64,000 bases of DNA, taken from the NCBI GenBank assembly GCA_020002185.1, contig CM034536.1, forward strand, positions 8,444,317 to 8,508,316, given 5' to 3'. Below are positions 1 through 19,135 of the stretch, piece after piece. The translations under genes were made by a program, and so were the position numbers. Under the pieces are notes generated by a model that was given only the letters and a program-made list of their open reading frames with translations, was not told where the DNA came from and made no database searches. This DNA is from Paraescarpia echinospica (taxonomy: Eukaryota; Annelida; Polychaeta; Sabellida; Siboglinidae). Positions within the stretch are counted from its first letter, which is position 1. Each line of letters opens with the position of its first letter.

Positions 1-905
1 GCCTTTCACACCGTATATCAGGAGTGACACAGCTGTACTGTCATTGTAAACCCCTCTGCCGTACATAGTTCGTGAACTAAGCCCTTCTAATAACACGTCA
101 ACAATACACCGCGCGCGTCTACATAGAGTCGTAATCGGCACCTCTATTTAGCCTAATACATCACCAGTCGAAATCTGCAAGGTTATCGCGTCAATGAAGG
201 CCAACAACTACCGCCAGCGGTAGTAGTGACATAGCGTCTAGATTACGATCACTGAACGGTCCAGCACTCGGCAAAGATCATGTGATAAAGCCCGGTCAAT
301 GGTCACTTGTGATGACGTAAATTTCGCCCAACCGACGTCCGATAAATATGTAATCCACCTGTCACGACGTATCAGGTTCGCTCAGACCGTACGTCACCTA
401 GTTGCGCGTGTAAGAAAAGACGCAGCATTTCACTCACTAAACGATCATCACTTACGGGTTGGTATCCAGGACAGCTTAATGTTGTGTTTAGATGACGGGC
501 TGTGCGATAGAACGAATAAATCGCTGGGCTTGGTAGTACTAATATCATATTATGTCGGAAACCATTGATTATTGATCAATAAAATCATACGTCGCATCGC
601 AAATAACTGGACTAGATTTCATGACCTTTTGAATTATTTGACCTTTGGTGTATGCCATTACTGTACGCGCTCTGTCCTAAGAATAAATAAACGTATGTAA
701 ATAGGTTGTCACCTTTATTTGAAACATGAAAGCACATGAAACAAAACCAGTTTCAGGAATCCTTTTCTCCACATCAACCTGGTTATTTTCTGCAGAGCTA
801 CATTCGCGCAACACATGAAGGTGACATAAAGTTTTCCTTGGAAATTAAGTTAGTTTTTAAAGTTACATGTTATGCTGGGGGCAAAGTGTGAGGAGTTTGA
901 TTTGA
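1..905. other. no gene recognised
   Basis: No recognisable gene, tRNA or repeat family was seen. An 89-codon open frame at 299-568 (+) has no recognisable domain, no splice context and no similarity I know of, so I do not call it a gene. A short TTGATTTGATTTGA run at 897-911 belongs to the tail of the SINE that follows. Confidence 0.5.
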
Positions 906-1245
906 TTTGAGTTAGAAGGTAAGTTCTTGTATAGCGCAGTATCCAGTCTTTATGACTACTCAAAGCGCTTTACATTTTTCTCCCTGACAGACCTGTTAAC
1001 TCGTACACCATCTCGACTTCTCTCGAAAGCAAACATCCACGCTTCAGTTAATGCGCGAAGGCTATTCGCACACAAATATCCACCACTGTCTATAGCCGGG
1101 TACTCATTCATACAGCCGAGTGAACTGGAGCAACGTTGAGTGAACGAACTTGCCTAAGGTTCGACACCGCAGAACAAGATTCGAACTCGGGTTATCTCGG
1201 TCGAGAACCCGAAGGTCTGTTCACTGCACCACTGCGCTCCACAGT
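906..1245 (-). repeat. tRNA-derived SINE, near full length
   Basis: Read on the minus strand it starts near 1245 with a tRNA-like head. An A-box-like segment (AGTGGTGCAGTGAAC) is followed by a B-box-like GAGTTCGAATC. A body and a conserved tail follow that contain 'AAAGCGCTTT' and 'GCGCTATACAAGAAC', and it ends in a short TCAAA-type tail at about 897-911. A second, 5'-truncated copy of the same body and tail lies at 23906-24062, so this is a dispersed family. tRNA head plus conserved body plus simple tail is the standard SINE layout. The family name is not known to me. Confidence 0.7.
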
Positions 1246-1372
1246 GTTACCTAAAGCAACGTGGACAGAACAAAATTGCCCAAGCTTCGGAAAGGCAGCA
1301 AGAGGATTCGAAACCGAGGTTCTCTTGATTGAAAGTGCGATGCTCTAACCGCATTACTACCGCGCCCCACAA
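1246..1372 (-). repeat. second tRNA-like SINE head joined upstream
   Basis: On the minus strand, from 1372 down, a second tRNA-like unit is visible. It has an A-box-like stretch (GTAGTAATGCGGTTAGAG) and a B box (GGTTTCGAATCC). Its short body ends in an ACGTTGCT segment that is also found in the neighbouring SINE. It is either a 3'-truncated copy of the same family or part of a dimeric SINE. The two heads differ, so it is not a recent duplication. Confidence 0.5.
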
Positions 1373-2116
1373 AGGCGAGGTCGCATGGAAAGCCATGAAC
1401 AAAAACTACATAATCTTGTTGTTGTATATTATCGTCTGACTTATAACCGCTGGCAGTGTTTTCCCAGAGTCCAATCATCAACGCATATAATGGATATCCG
1501 AGGTAGCACAAATTAGACTATTAACTAAAGAATAAAATAATAATGCACTGCACCCTGTAACATAGTGTGCGTCGGTACATAATAATATTATACATATATT
1601 AAATTATTGTGCGAAATGATATTGCTATTATACAAATCACGTAAGATTACGTATTACATTGTCCTGGGCTTGTTCAACTTGTCACTGGGTCGATTTGGAC
1701 AACCACTGTACACGTGTTGCCCCACTAAATGAACACGCTGCCCTCTAAATAACCGTATTGACAACGTAAGAACGCTAGAACGTAACCTCGGTTTAGTCGC
1801 GTTCTTCACACGACCGCTGGATGTCAGGTCGAGCGGCCGTCACCAGCCAAGCGTGACTGTGACCCGGTAAAAAGTCTACCGAGACGGTGACATGCACACA
1901 GGCGGCGTATAGAGGACATACCGGGCACCGACTGAAGTGGCTTCGTTCGCTTATGGATACAGCGAATCCACACGTCTCCCGTCCACAGGTGAGTCCTTTC
2001 CTGCGGGACTGTTTCCCCGAGTTTTGTGCGTAACCAGAGTTGTATTCCTTTTGTGAAATCACGGTGCTTTGATCGATGGTAGGTGGTATGTCATTAATCT
2101 TATCAACCCGGAAGTC

Positions 2117-2119
<3 letters not shown>
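1373..2119. other. no gene recognised
   Basis: No gene, RNA or repeat family was seen. Open frames here are short, without known motifs, and one is only the antisense of the adjacent GT tract. Confidence 0.5.

Positions 2120-2187
<68 letters not shown>
2120..2187. repeat. (GT)n microsatellite
   Basis: About 34 uninterrupted TG dinucleotides. The Val-Cys and His-Thr open frames across it are artefacts of the dinucleotide. Confidence 0.98.
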
Positions 2188-3866
<1,679 letters not shown>

Positions 3867-3868
<2 letters not shown>

Positions 3869-5388
3869 AATCTCAAAATAAATGTAAGGTCGACCGAGTA
3901 AATTACCATTACAAAAAATAAATGTTCACACAAATTGGTAATTGTAGCTGTTTCATAATTTGTGTCGTGTTATTTTGTTTCTTCCATGCGCCGCGTGCGT
4001 CAAAATATTTAATATGCGCATAGTTCCATCTAGACTCCGACAAAGACAAGACGGCATCTCACCGACATATTGTGTATTTAAATATGCGCGAGAAACTTTC
4101 GCTTGAAACGGTTGTGCATACAGATATGCGATGGCAACACCGCGAATTGTCGACTGCGTAACAAGGCAAACGTGCATTCTTCTGGGCGTGGCACACTCAC
4201 CATCTCCACTCGTAAAATACTCCTCATTACACGCCAGCTTCGTCGCTCCGTTCACAAGCCTATTGTTACACAAACACTTGACATTACGTGTGTCCTGCGA
4301 ATGCATTGTTGTCACTTTGACACGCTTGTGGGTTAATGTGACGACACCGATGTTATGATACACCTTACACACATATAGTGACTGTATTAGCGCCTGTACC
4401 TATCTCGACTGCATTATGGTCTCGGCCTGGGTCAAAATTCACCTCTCTCCGTTTCGGTCCTGGGCGAATTTCCCCAGATTTCCTGGACCTGGCATTTTCT
4501 TCTATGCCTTTCGCTTGACGTGCGTTCCTATGGTATTAGGGAATAATTATTAACTTGATTATATATGTATTAATATTATTGTAAGTTGACATGATCAAAC
4601 GAACTCATATTCTCTTGTATTTATGTAAAATTATGTTTAAGTGTGTTGTCAAAATTAATTATATAAAATTAAACTCAGCAGGCTTCTATGATAGTGACCA
4701 ACGTTGATCTTAATAGGTGTCGCCTGTCCCATACTATAACCTGTAATTTTATTTTACATTTTGCACAGTGCGTTGTATACAGTTTGTTCAACTGACTGGG
4801 TTTGAATATTGTTTGTTGTTTATATCTGGGATAAATAAATATCATTCTGATTTTGATTCTTTTCCCTTGAAAGTAACTGAAATATTTTAAAATTTGGTCA
4901 CGCCCCGGGCCTTGCAGCTCGGTGTAACGTTGGACTATCAGTTGAGAGCACCGACAGTCCAATCCACCTATTGCCGTTTCTAAACGTGGACAATTGTGTA
5001 CATCCTATATTACCTGTGTCTGTTAGGAGAATCATTAACAGCCGATGACCCCCTCTACCTGGTGCCTATGCCAGAAAAAAGTCACACACAGGGGAGTAAA
5101 CCACTAAACGCGTAACCTGTCATTGACTCATAGAGTGGTGGAGTCTAGCTCTAACCCACTGGATCTACCTCCATACGGCCGCAGCTGCTTCCCGATCGGG
5201 CGTGTGAGACATGACAGCACGCCGTCGCTGACCCCATACAGGAGTGTGTAGCAGTATATCCCCCATGACATTATAACCAGCGAATGAGCATTGTTTCAGA
5301 GAGGGACTTTGGCTAGACGAATGTCATTCAAAGATCATCGTGATAAAATTTTAAATGATTAGATCGTATAATTCCTGAAAATATATGA
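3867..5388. other. no gene; possible LINE 3' end inside
   Basis: No gene recognised. Around 4828-4862 the + strand reads ATAAATAAATATC followed by TGATTTTGATTC, which resembles the 3' terminus of some CR1/L2-type LINEs. No coding remnant precedes it, so the assignment is weak. TGA at 5386-5388 immediately precedes the long open frame of the 51-bp minisatellite. Confidence 0.35.
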
Positions 5389-7133
5389 TGGTCCCAGTGC
5401 TACTACTTCGTTTACATCACAGTAGCTGAAGGGTGTTCATGGTCCCAGTGCTACTACTTCGTTTACATCACAGTAGCTGAAGAGTGTTCATGGTCCCAGT
5501 GCTACTACTTCGTTTACATCACAGTAGCTGAAGAGTGTTCATGGTCCCAGTGCTACTACTTCGTTTACATCACAGTAGCTGAAGAGTGTTCATGGACCCA
5601 GTGCTACTACTTCGTTTACATCACAGTAGCTGAAGAGTGTTCATGGTCCCAGTGCTACTACAGCGTTTACATCACAGTAGCTGAAGAGTGTTCATGGACC
5701 CAGTGCTACTACTTCGTTTACATCACAGTAGCTGAAGAGTGTTCATGGTCCCAGTGCTACTACTTCGTTTACATCACAGTAGCTGAAGAGTGTTCATGGA
5801 CCCAGTGCTACTACTGCGTTTACATCACAGTAGCTGAAGAGTGTTCATGGTCCCAGTGCTACTACTTCGTTTACATCACAGTAGCTGAAGAGTGTTCATG
5901 GTCCCAGTGCTACTACTTCGTTTACATCACAGTAGCTGAAGAGTGTTCATGGTCCCAGTGCTACTACTTCGTTTACATCACAGTAGCTGAAGAGTGTTCA
6001 TGGTCCCAGTGCTACTACTTCGTTTACATCACAGTAGCTGAAGAGTGTTCATGGTCCCAGTGCTACTACTTCGTTTACATCACAGTAGCTGAAGAGTGTT
6101 CATGGTCCCAGTGCTACTACTTCGTTTACATCACAGTAGCTGAAGAGTGTTCATGGTCCCAGTGCTACTACTTCGTTTACATCACAGTAGCTGAAGAGTG
6201 TTCATGGTCCCAGTGCTACTACTTCGTTTACATCACAGTAGCTGAAGAGTGTTCATGGTCCCAGTGCTACTACTTCGTTTACATCACAGTAGCTGAAGAG
6301 TGTTCATGGACCCAGTGCTACTACTTCGTTTACATCACAGTAGCTGAAGAGTGTTCATGGTCCCAGTGCTACTACTTCGTTTACATCACAGTAGCTGAAG
6401 AGTGTTCATGGTCCCAGTGCTACTACTGCGTTTACATCACAGTAGCTGAAGAGTGTTCAAGGTCCCAGTGCTACTACTTCGTTTACATCACAGTAGCTGA
6501 AGGGTGTTCATGGTCCCAGTGCTACTACTTCGTTTACATCACAGTAGCTGAAGAGTGTTCATGGTCCCAGTGCTACTACTTCGTTTACATCACTGTAGCT
6601 GAAGTGTGTTCATGGTCCCAGTGCTACTACTTCGTTTACACCAGTGTAGCTGAAGAGTGTTCATGGTCCCAGTGCTACTACTTCGTTTACATCACAGTAG
6701 CTGAAGGGTGTTCATGGACCCAGTGCTACTACTTCGTTTACATCACAGTAGCTGAAGGGTGTTCATGGACCCAGTGCTACTACTTCGTTTACACCATTGT
6801 AGCTGAAGGGTGTTCATGGTCCCAGTGCTACTACTTCGTTTACATCACAGTAGCTGAAGAGTGTTCATGGTCCCAGTGCTACTACTGCGTTTACATCACT
6901 GCAGCTGAAGGGTGTTCATGGACCCAGTGCTACTACTTCGTTTACATCACTGTAGCTGAAGGGTGTTCATGGTCCCAGTGCTACTATTTCGTTTACACCA
7001 CTGTAGCTGAAAGGTGTTCAAGGTCCCAGTGCTACTATTTCGTTTACACCACTGTAGCTGAAGGGTGTTCATGGACCCAGTGCTACTACTTCGTTTACAT
7101 CACTGTAGCTGAAGTGTGTTCATGGTCCCAGTG
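5389..7133. repeat. 51-bp minisatellite, about 34 copies
   Basis: About 34 head-to-tail copies of a 51-bp unit with only substitutions and no indels. Because 51 is a multiple of three, the + frame stays open from 5389 to a TGA at 7132-7134 (581 codons). It would read as repeats of CSWSQCYYFVYITVAEE, with W/R, S/T, F/C/S and I/T variants. There is no in-frame ATG, no visible splice acceptor tied to it, and most differences between copies would change amino acids. I therefore call it a minisatellite, not a gene. Copies in the last third are more divergent than those in the middle. Confidence 0.95.
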
Positions 7134-7376
7134 AGTGCTATTATATCGTCTATACGACTACCTTTGTAGGGTGCCGATGGTCCAAGTGTAATTATCTCGT
7201 CTATAAGACAATCTCTGAAGGGTGGCGATGGCCCCATTGTAGTTATGTCGTCAGTAGGACCATCTCTGAAGGGTGTTGATGGTTCAAGTGTGGTTGTCTC
7301 GGCTATACGACCATATATGAAAGGTGTCGATAGTCCCAGTGTAATTATCTCGTGTATACGACTACCATGGACACCT
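7134..7376. repeat. degenerate block of the 51-bp minisatellite
   Basis: Four to five strongly diverged copies keep the 51-bp spacing, e.g. GATGGTCCAAGTG, GATGGCCCCATTG, GATGGTTCAAGTG and GATAGTCCCAGTG at matching phase. It is an older edge of the array that has escaped homogenisation. A 115-codon minus-strand open frame across it has no recognisable motif. Confidence 0.75.
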
Positions 7377-9102
7377 GGGATAATCCCAGTTTGTACAGAC
7401 CTCGTTAGGATGTTCTGCATTGAAGCATCTGAAATGTTACCGAACACATTTCATTGATATGTTCAGATACACAGAGGTTATTATTTACCACGCGTACATC
7501 TAGCATGACGAATGCTATATCGGCACTGGCCGGCGTCTAGCTAAATTATGTCTGCATCGAAGGGTCGTCGACGCATTGATTGCATATATTGATATAATAT
7601 GTATCTAGGTTGAGCGGCCGACCTTTTTGTGTGAACCTCCTCAAGCGCGACTTTCTGATATCGACCTTAATTCCAAGGTTGGCTGGCCCTGGGCTTTTTA
7701 TGTCACGGCCATGACGGTAGTACGACTTGCAGAAACCGGATCTATAGATGTGTTCTATATACAGCAATATGTGTGGCGGGTGCTGACGCGACGGATGAAT
7801 CATCAAGACATGCACTGGGGTATTTCTACGTAATCATGTCACGCATATGAACACACACCACACCCTATGTCTCAAGAGCGTGACTTCAGAATTGTTATAT
7901 GTGGGCCAGCATGCTGCGCACGCAGCATGTGCAATGTCCTTTTGTAGTACGTTGTCTGGTCAGAAGGCCAGCATAAAGCGAATAATGGACATTACGATGT
8001 TCACGTGTAGTTGAACAATCGCGTTCGGTGTTGTCTGATAAACGTGCCCATACACACTGTTCACACAAGACAGCTTTGCTCGTGGCACCAGTAAACCGCA
8101 AACTCTGGATGGTCCTACACAATAACTGTGAAGCTGTGGTGCTGCGGCGCTACCGTACCTTGACATTCCGTTTAGGTAATTCCATTCACGATACACCGGT
8201 ACACACGGGCAAAACAGTAATCGACGTCGTTTGTTACGCATGACCAAGTATACATGGTACGACATCATACACTCTGATTAGACTAATACGGCTGTCATGG
8301 TGTTGCGACATAACACAGTCCAAACATGCTAACCCAATATAAACGTAAATAGCTTAATTATAAGTTACACCTACCTATGTAACAACCCAACGAGGACATG
8401 ACTCATCACCCTAGTGGTGGCACCACAATGAGATAATCACTGAATTTTCTCAGGTGGGAGAAAGGCCCTTTAGACGCGCACAACAAACAAAACACCCAAG
8501 TAAGTAACTCTAAATAATTATCCGTTTTATGCATCGCTAATTGGGAGATCAGAGGTCATTGGTCGAACAAACATAGAAAGAGGCGAATAAATATCGGCGC
8601 CACAGAGGTGATGCACCTGCAATAATCCAGTGGTAGTGAATTATTATATAGATACTGCGACAAAACACAATCCAACTAGTCTAACACATGAACGGTAAAA
8701 CTGCATTACAACACACTCCCGAAGTATACCAGAGCATTAATACTGCAGTGAAGCACAGTGTCAACAAATCTAACAAAGCGACTGTAAGCCTGCTGCGATG
8801 TACAGCACAGGCCAGGTAATTGTTCAAACAATAGCACGTAATGCCGGCATTACCTATAGTGAAGTGGTCTAAAGGGCGGGAGACACTGGAATCCCACCCG
8901 ACCCGATCAGACCAGATCAGATCAGACTAGACCAACCTATATTGAAGCCATCGTGACGTCGTAATCTCGTAAACTGTATACCACAATCGGGGTCAGTCGG
9001 ATACACTGCACACTGAGCGAGTCTGGTGTGTTCCGGCCTTGACTACAGTACAAATACTCGCAGCACTGTTCAAATAACCTAACACAATAACTATACTACT
9101 TC
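7377..9102. other. no gene recognised
   Basis: Several short open frames (68-102 codons) overlap on both strands without motifs. Near 8566-8600 a stretch containing ATAGAAAGAGGCGA resembles part of the 1.4-kb array unit further right (see findings). Nothing else was recognised. Confidence 0.45.
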
Positions 9103-9446
9103 GATACAGCACCATCCAAATACTCACATGCCTATTGTGATAGTGCTACACAGCACCGTCCAAATACTCACATACCTATTGTGATAGTGCTACACAGCAC
9201 CGTCCAAATACTCACATACCTATTGTGATAGTGCTATACAGCACCATCCAAATACTCACATACCTATTGTGATAGTGCTACACAGCACCGTCCAAATACT
9301 CACATACCTATTGTGATAGTGCTATACAGCACCATCCAAATACTCACACACCTATTGTGATAGTGCTATACAGCACCATCCAAATACTCACACACCTATT
9401 GTGATAGTGCACCTATTGTGATAGTGCTACACAGCACCGTCCAAAC
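9103..9446. repeat. 44-bp minisatellite, about 7.5 copies
   Basis: Head-to-tail copies of a 44-bp unit built from ACAGCACC(A/G)TCCAAATA, CTCACA(T/C)ACC and TATTGTGATAGTGC. Copies differ at three or four positions, and the last copy is rearranged (the ACCTATTGTGATAGTGC part is repeated). Flanking sequence on both sides has related but degenerate 'CAGCACTG...CCAAA' words. Confidence 0.95.
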
Positions 9447-11633
9447 AATGTAATATAACAATCGTAATTGTGAAATACAACCCAATCCAAGCACTGTTAC
9501 ATACAATAACCGTAAATATACAATACAAAACAATCTACGTAAATAACATAATGACCGCAGCACTGCAATACAACACAGTCCAAACTTACACGATCGCGTT
9601 AACGTAAATCGGCGTTCTTCCATAGATGACAGACACTTGACACCTAATCAACGCCTTACTGTCGCGGAGAACGCAATATAGGTGTAATTTCCGTGCAGCT
9701 TATTGGACAGTGTGCGGCATAACAAGGATGTCCTAATGTAACTCTCTTCTACAATATAGAATTCCAGGTGCGGCTAACAAATCGATCACTTTACATTGTC
9801 GAGGTGATCTGGATTTTACCCTGTGTCAATCAAAACGTTAGTGACTGTAGACAAATTAAGTGAGCCACTGATGGCCGTGAACATGTTAGGATTGTTCGGA
9901 TTGTATATGACAGTTGTAGCTGGCAGCGGGGAAATGATTTCTTTCTTCCCTTTTCCAGGTTAAGCGTAACCATACGTACAATGACTAATTTCTTTCTTTC
10001 TTCTGTCTAAGTATATCACTGTATACATCTAATCGTTCATTAATTCATTCATTCTTTCTTTCCTTCTTCATGCAAAGTGCACCTCCAACATACAGGTTAG
10101 AACATCTTCGCTCCAATGGTTAGATAAAAATACCACCACTGTGTGAGTCATCCAGAAGTTACATATTTACCCCTGTGTGGGCCCAATCGCCCCAGACACA
10201 GACATTAAGTAAAAACTGACTTGCAGTTTTCATTGTCTATTATTCACACGGCAGGTGTAAGTTGTATCCAAAGTTCATGAAAGGACCAAGTTGGTCGCCG
10301 GACTACAGGTCGACCTCCGAACTTCCTGGTCTCAAGGCAAGCGCCAAACATGTGAACCACCACACCGTTGTCTGCTTCATTTTCTTTCTCAGTGACGTAT
10401 TCAAACCATTTTGACCAGTGTTCTATACCCGAGCTGAACAGTTGATGGTCAGTATACCTATGATATTCAACTATGTAAAGTTGATGGTCACATTTAAACA
10501 TTGGTGGTCTGCAGGACTTTCAACTTTGTAAAGTTAGTGGTCCCACTCAATCATTGGTGGTACACATATTAACATAGAATATAAGTTGCTCGACCGGATA
10601 GCTGACTGTCTGAGGCCTCTTAACCGGTAGTAATTTCTGGTTACAATAGCTTATTCACCCATGTCAATACTATTGTCATTGCACTGTTACTTACAAATTA
10701 TGTCATTAAAATAATGCGTACATGCCGACTAGGCTTAATGCGTCGTGGGATTGGCCTCACGACCATTCATTCTGAGTCGCTTCATTAAAACAATAGCTGC
10801 TGTATCAAATGACGTTGCACCTGGATGAGCGACTCCAGTTTTTTCTCATGTGTGCCAGAAAGCTGCAAAGGTGTGCTAAGTCGTGCCATGCTCTCTCATA
10901 CCGTTGCTGATGTCCGTACGGGTATTACACACCACCGCGGTGAAGTCAGAAGGATCCTGCATATAATGAGACGTATCGACGTTTACACGAGACGATATCG
11001 GCGCCGCGTCGTGTCGGTTGTTACGTCATTAAAACTTATCAGACCGTGTGATATTGTTTGCGACGTCGTGTCAAAATATGTCGTGGCGACGTTCAGTTTA
11101 TGTCACTCTATTGTATTGTTGCAACGACGATGTCGTCTCGTGTAAACGTAGCTCACGTGATTTCGATAAACAACCTGTAATTAATTCCATAGTACTCATA
11201 CGTGGATTTGAACAAACATAAATAAAGAACCGCACCCGACTTACTAACGGCACATATCGAATAACACGTAGCGTTGCTTGTCACAAGATATAACACTCTA
11301 GAGCAACCGAACCGCGACACAAATATCACAAATCATAATGATTGTGGTTATTGTGATATGTAAATAAGTTACAGTGACGTCACACCGGTAGTATGCCTGA
11401 TAAGTCGACAAGTCTAGCGTTAACAATGTCGGAGCAACTGTTTTTTTTCGCAGCAGACTGAACCAGGATGTGCGAAGTCTACGTTTTATAATGGGTCTTT
11501 GTAGTAAGTCTTCTCAGTCGGAGCACTGTGTGAGGAGCTAAAATCGGATGTTTTGTAACGATTTACTTTTAAGGTGCGCTCGTCTTTACAAAGCTACACC
11601 ATTGAAAATAGAACGAGTGGCAATGCAGCACAT
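9447..11633. other. no gene recognised
   Basis: A weak, diverged tandem duplication of about 60-70 bp is visible at about 10440-10563 (CAACTATGTAAAGTTGATGG versus CAACTTTGTAAAGTTAGTGG). A 106-codon open frame at 10825-11145 (+) has no recognisable domain and I do not support it as a gene. TTTC- and TTCA-rich patches occur at 9990-10070. Confidence 0.45.
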
Positions 11634-12064
11634 GTGAGCGCGTACGTGATGTTACGTATAAACCATCATAGCGCATACGTGATGTTACGTATAAACCATC
11701 ATAGCGCGTACGAGATGTTACGTATAAACCATCATAGCGCGTACGTGATGTTACGTATAAACCACCATAGCGCGTACATGATGTTACGTATAAACCATCA
11801 TAGCGCGTACGTGATGTTACGTATAAACCATCATAGCGCATACGTGATGTTACGTATAAACCATCATAGCGCGAACGAGATGTTACGTATAAACCATCAT
11901 AGCGCGTACGTGATGTTACGTATAAACCATCATAGCGCGTACATGATGTTACGTATAAACCATCATAGCGCGTACGTGATGTTACGTATAAACCATCATA
12001 GCGCGTACGTGATGTTACGTATAAACCATCATAGCGCGTACGTGATGTTACGTATTCACCATCA
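11634..12064. repeat. 33-bp minisatellite, 13 copies
   Basis: Thirteen copies of a 33-bp unit built from GCGCGTACGTGATGTTACGT and ATAAACCATCATA. The unit length is a multiple of three and has no stop in one frame on each strand. The + frame reads SAYVMLRINHH repeats and the - frame reads YDGLYVTSRTR repeats. Both cannot be real and neither has gene context, so this is a satellite. Confidence 0.95.
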
Positions 12065-12115
12065 TTTCGCACAGTTCTTAGATAATCATGTTTACAGTAT
12101 TTCAGAAATGCGTAC

Positions 12116-12135
12116 ATATATATATATATATATAT
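12116..12135. repeat. (AT)n microsatellite
   Basis: Ten AT dinucleotides downstream of the 33-bp array. Confidence 0.9.
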
Positions 12136-12458
12136 GCGTTTCTTGTACAGAAAAATAATTTTGTGTCGTTCTGAAAAAAATAATTTTGCAATTTGTTTCG
12201 CCTTGACATTACCACTGTCGCATTCGTAGACTCAGAGGGTGTGTCGCTTTCCCTATTGCGTAAGGGCGTCTAGCATCTTCCGTGGGACGTGGAGACAACA
12301 TCCATGTTTTGTAATACAATATATTATCCAGTGTAACACTGATCAAATTTACTAGCACAGAAGTGTGATGACTTATGTTTTAATGTAGGCGGATGTTTGG
12401 TTGGCGGTACTCCGGTTATAAACGTGTTTCGTGTTTTTGCTGACAGTGAGATAACACG
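12136..12458 (+). other. 5' region of the dispanin-like gene
   Basis: This lies directly upstream of the proposed start codon and must hold the 5' UTR and perhaps the promoter. I see no clear TATA box, initiator or interferon-type response element. An upstream non-coding exon cannot be excluded. Confidence 0.35.
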
Positions 12459-17685
<5,227 letters not shown>

Positions 17686-18464
17686 TCTCTCGGTCGTCGT
17701 CCTCGTAGTAATTCTGTCAACATCTTCGCCAGGTCGACGTGACTGAAGGAATCATGTCACTCGTCGACGTCACCGTCTTTGTGATGACGTCATACGCCAC
17801 CCTCAATGTGATGATGTCATACCCGTAATACTCGGGACAGGTTGACGTTGTCGCACCGACGACTAACAATGCACACGACTAATGACTACAGATACAGCCC
17901 CGGCGTGTTCTTACTCATTTGGTCTTAGTTCGTCCTATCCTTCTGTCTACCATTCAGTGGTCTAAAATATATGAATGACACCGGGAAAACGCACACAAAC
18001 GACATGGTGTTGTTGCCAGCTACGGCGTGAATCCAACAAAACCGAACGTTCAGTCCGTGTGTCATATTGTCTTGTTTGCTGGTCTTCATCGACATGCAAG
18101 CTTTGTATACAATTTGTGAAAATGAATTTTTTACTGCCATGATCATGCATCGAGGTACCTATGGGTGTAGTATTCATGTATTTCATCTAATAATATAGCT
18201 ACTGTATAACAACAAAACGTTGCACAATTCGCACGAATGCATTTAATTACTTTGCTTAAACTTTGAACCGTGTATGCGTGCGTGCGTGTATGCGTGCATG
18301 CGTGCGTGAATGTATGTAGTTGCGTGTGTGCGTGTATGTATGTATGTGGTGCATATTTGCGTGGCTGTATATCAATGTACGTACGCATGTATTTATGCAT
18401 CTTTGCAACTACATATATGTACATATATGTATCTACGTATGTCAAAATAGTTCTGAACACCGAC

Positions 18465-18470
18465 AATAAA
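18465..18470 (+). promoter_or_regulatory. candidate polyadenylation signal AATAAA
   Basis: First AATAAA after the stop codon at 17685, implying a 3' UTR of roughly 800 nt (17686 to about 18490). The UTR holds TGCGTG/CATGTATG-type simple sequence at 18275-18360. Use of this site is inferred, not shown. Confidence 0.5.
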
Positions 18471-18485
18471 ACTATACATATTACA

Positions 18486-18830
18486 TAAGACAACTGATAT
18501 AAGAGTAATATTAGTTTATACACAGTATATGGATATTATATGACTATATATCAGGTATAAATTTTGTTTTTTCGGCTGTCTGTCTCGTTTGTTCGAGAGA
18601 GAGAGGAAGCAACCTTCTAAAATCGCGTTGCTATCTTGCTTACGTCGTTTGTTCAAACCATGACACGCCATGTACGGCGACACGCAATATTATATCATAT
18701 ACTTATACTGCATATAATATCACCATTAATGTATGAATGTTGCATTACAAATGTGACTGCCTTTATGTTTGGCAAACATTTTTGAATCATTTGAATAAAC
18801 AAGACACGTAATTTAAGCTACGTGTTCACT
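18486..18830. other. no gene recognised
   Basis: AT-rich intergenic sequence with a short GAGAGAGAGG run near 18597. Nothing else was seen. Confidence 0.5.
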
Positions 18831-18900
18831 CGGCATGGTGGAGTCGGTTATCCTTTCCTCGCAAACTATGGGGATTTAGGTTTGAACCAATCGTTACTGG
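18831..18900 (+). repeat. tRNA-like SINE head (weak)
   Basis: GGTGGAGTCGGTTATCC resembles a degenerate A box and AGGTTTGAACC a B box, at tRNA-like spacing. No stable acceptor stem closes the unit, so it is more likely a SINE head than a tRNA gene. It is not obviously the same family as the one at 906-1245. Confidence 0.4.
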
Positions 18901-19135
18901 TGTTACATGTAATGCTCGGGAAGTAGAAGTAACTGGTTTAAAGGAAATAAAAATAAGGCATTAGCTAAAATCCTTTTTCCATGTGTACACAAAGTTTAAC
19001 ATAGGATGTAACATTTGACAACATTAAACAAATACAGAAAAATACATTTGTAGCATAAATTCGATTTTAAGCCCGTCTGTGAAGCGATTCCCGCGGAAAA
19101 TGAAATTTTAATGAGCTAGGCGATCACGTGGTATC

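Noticed and set aside
299..568. 89-codon open frame
   Set aside because: No motif, no neighbours, no splice context; length is compatible with chance.
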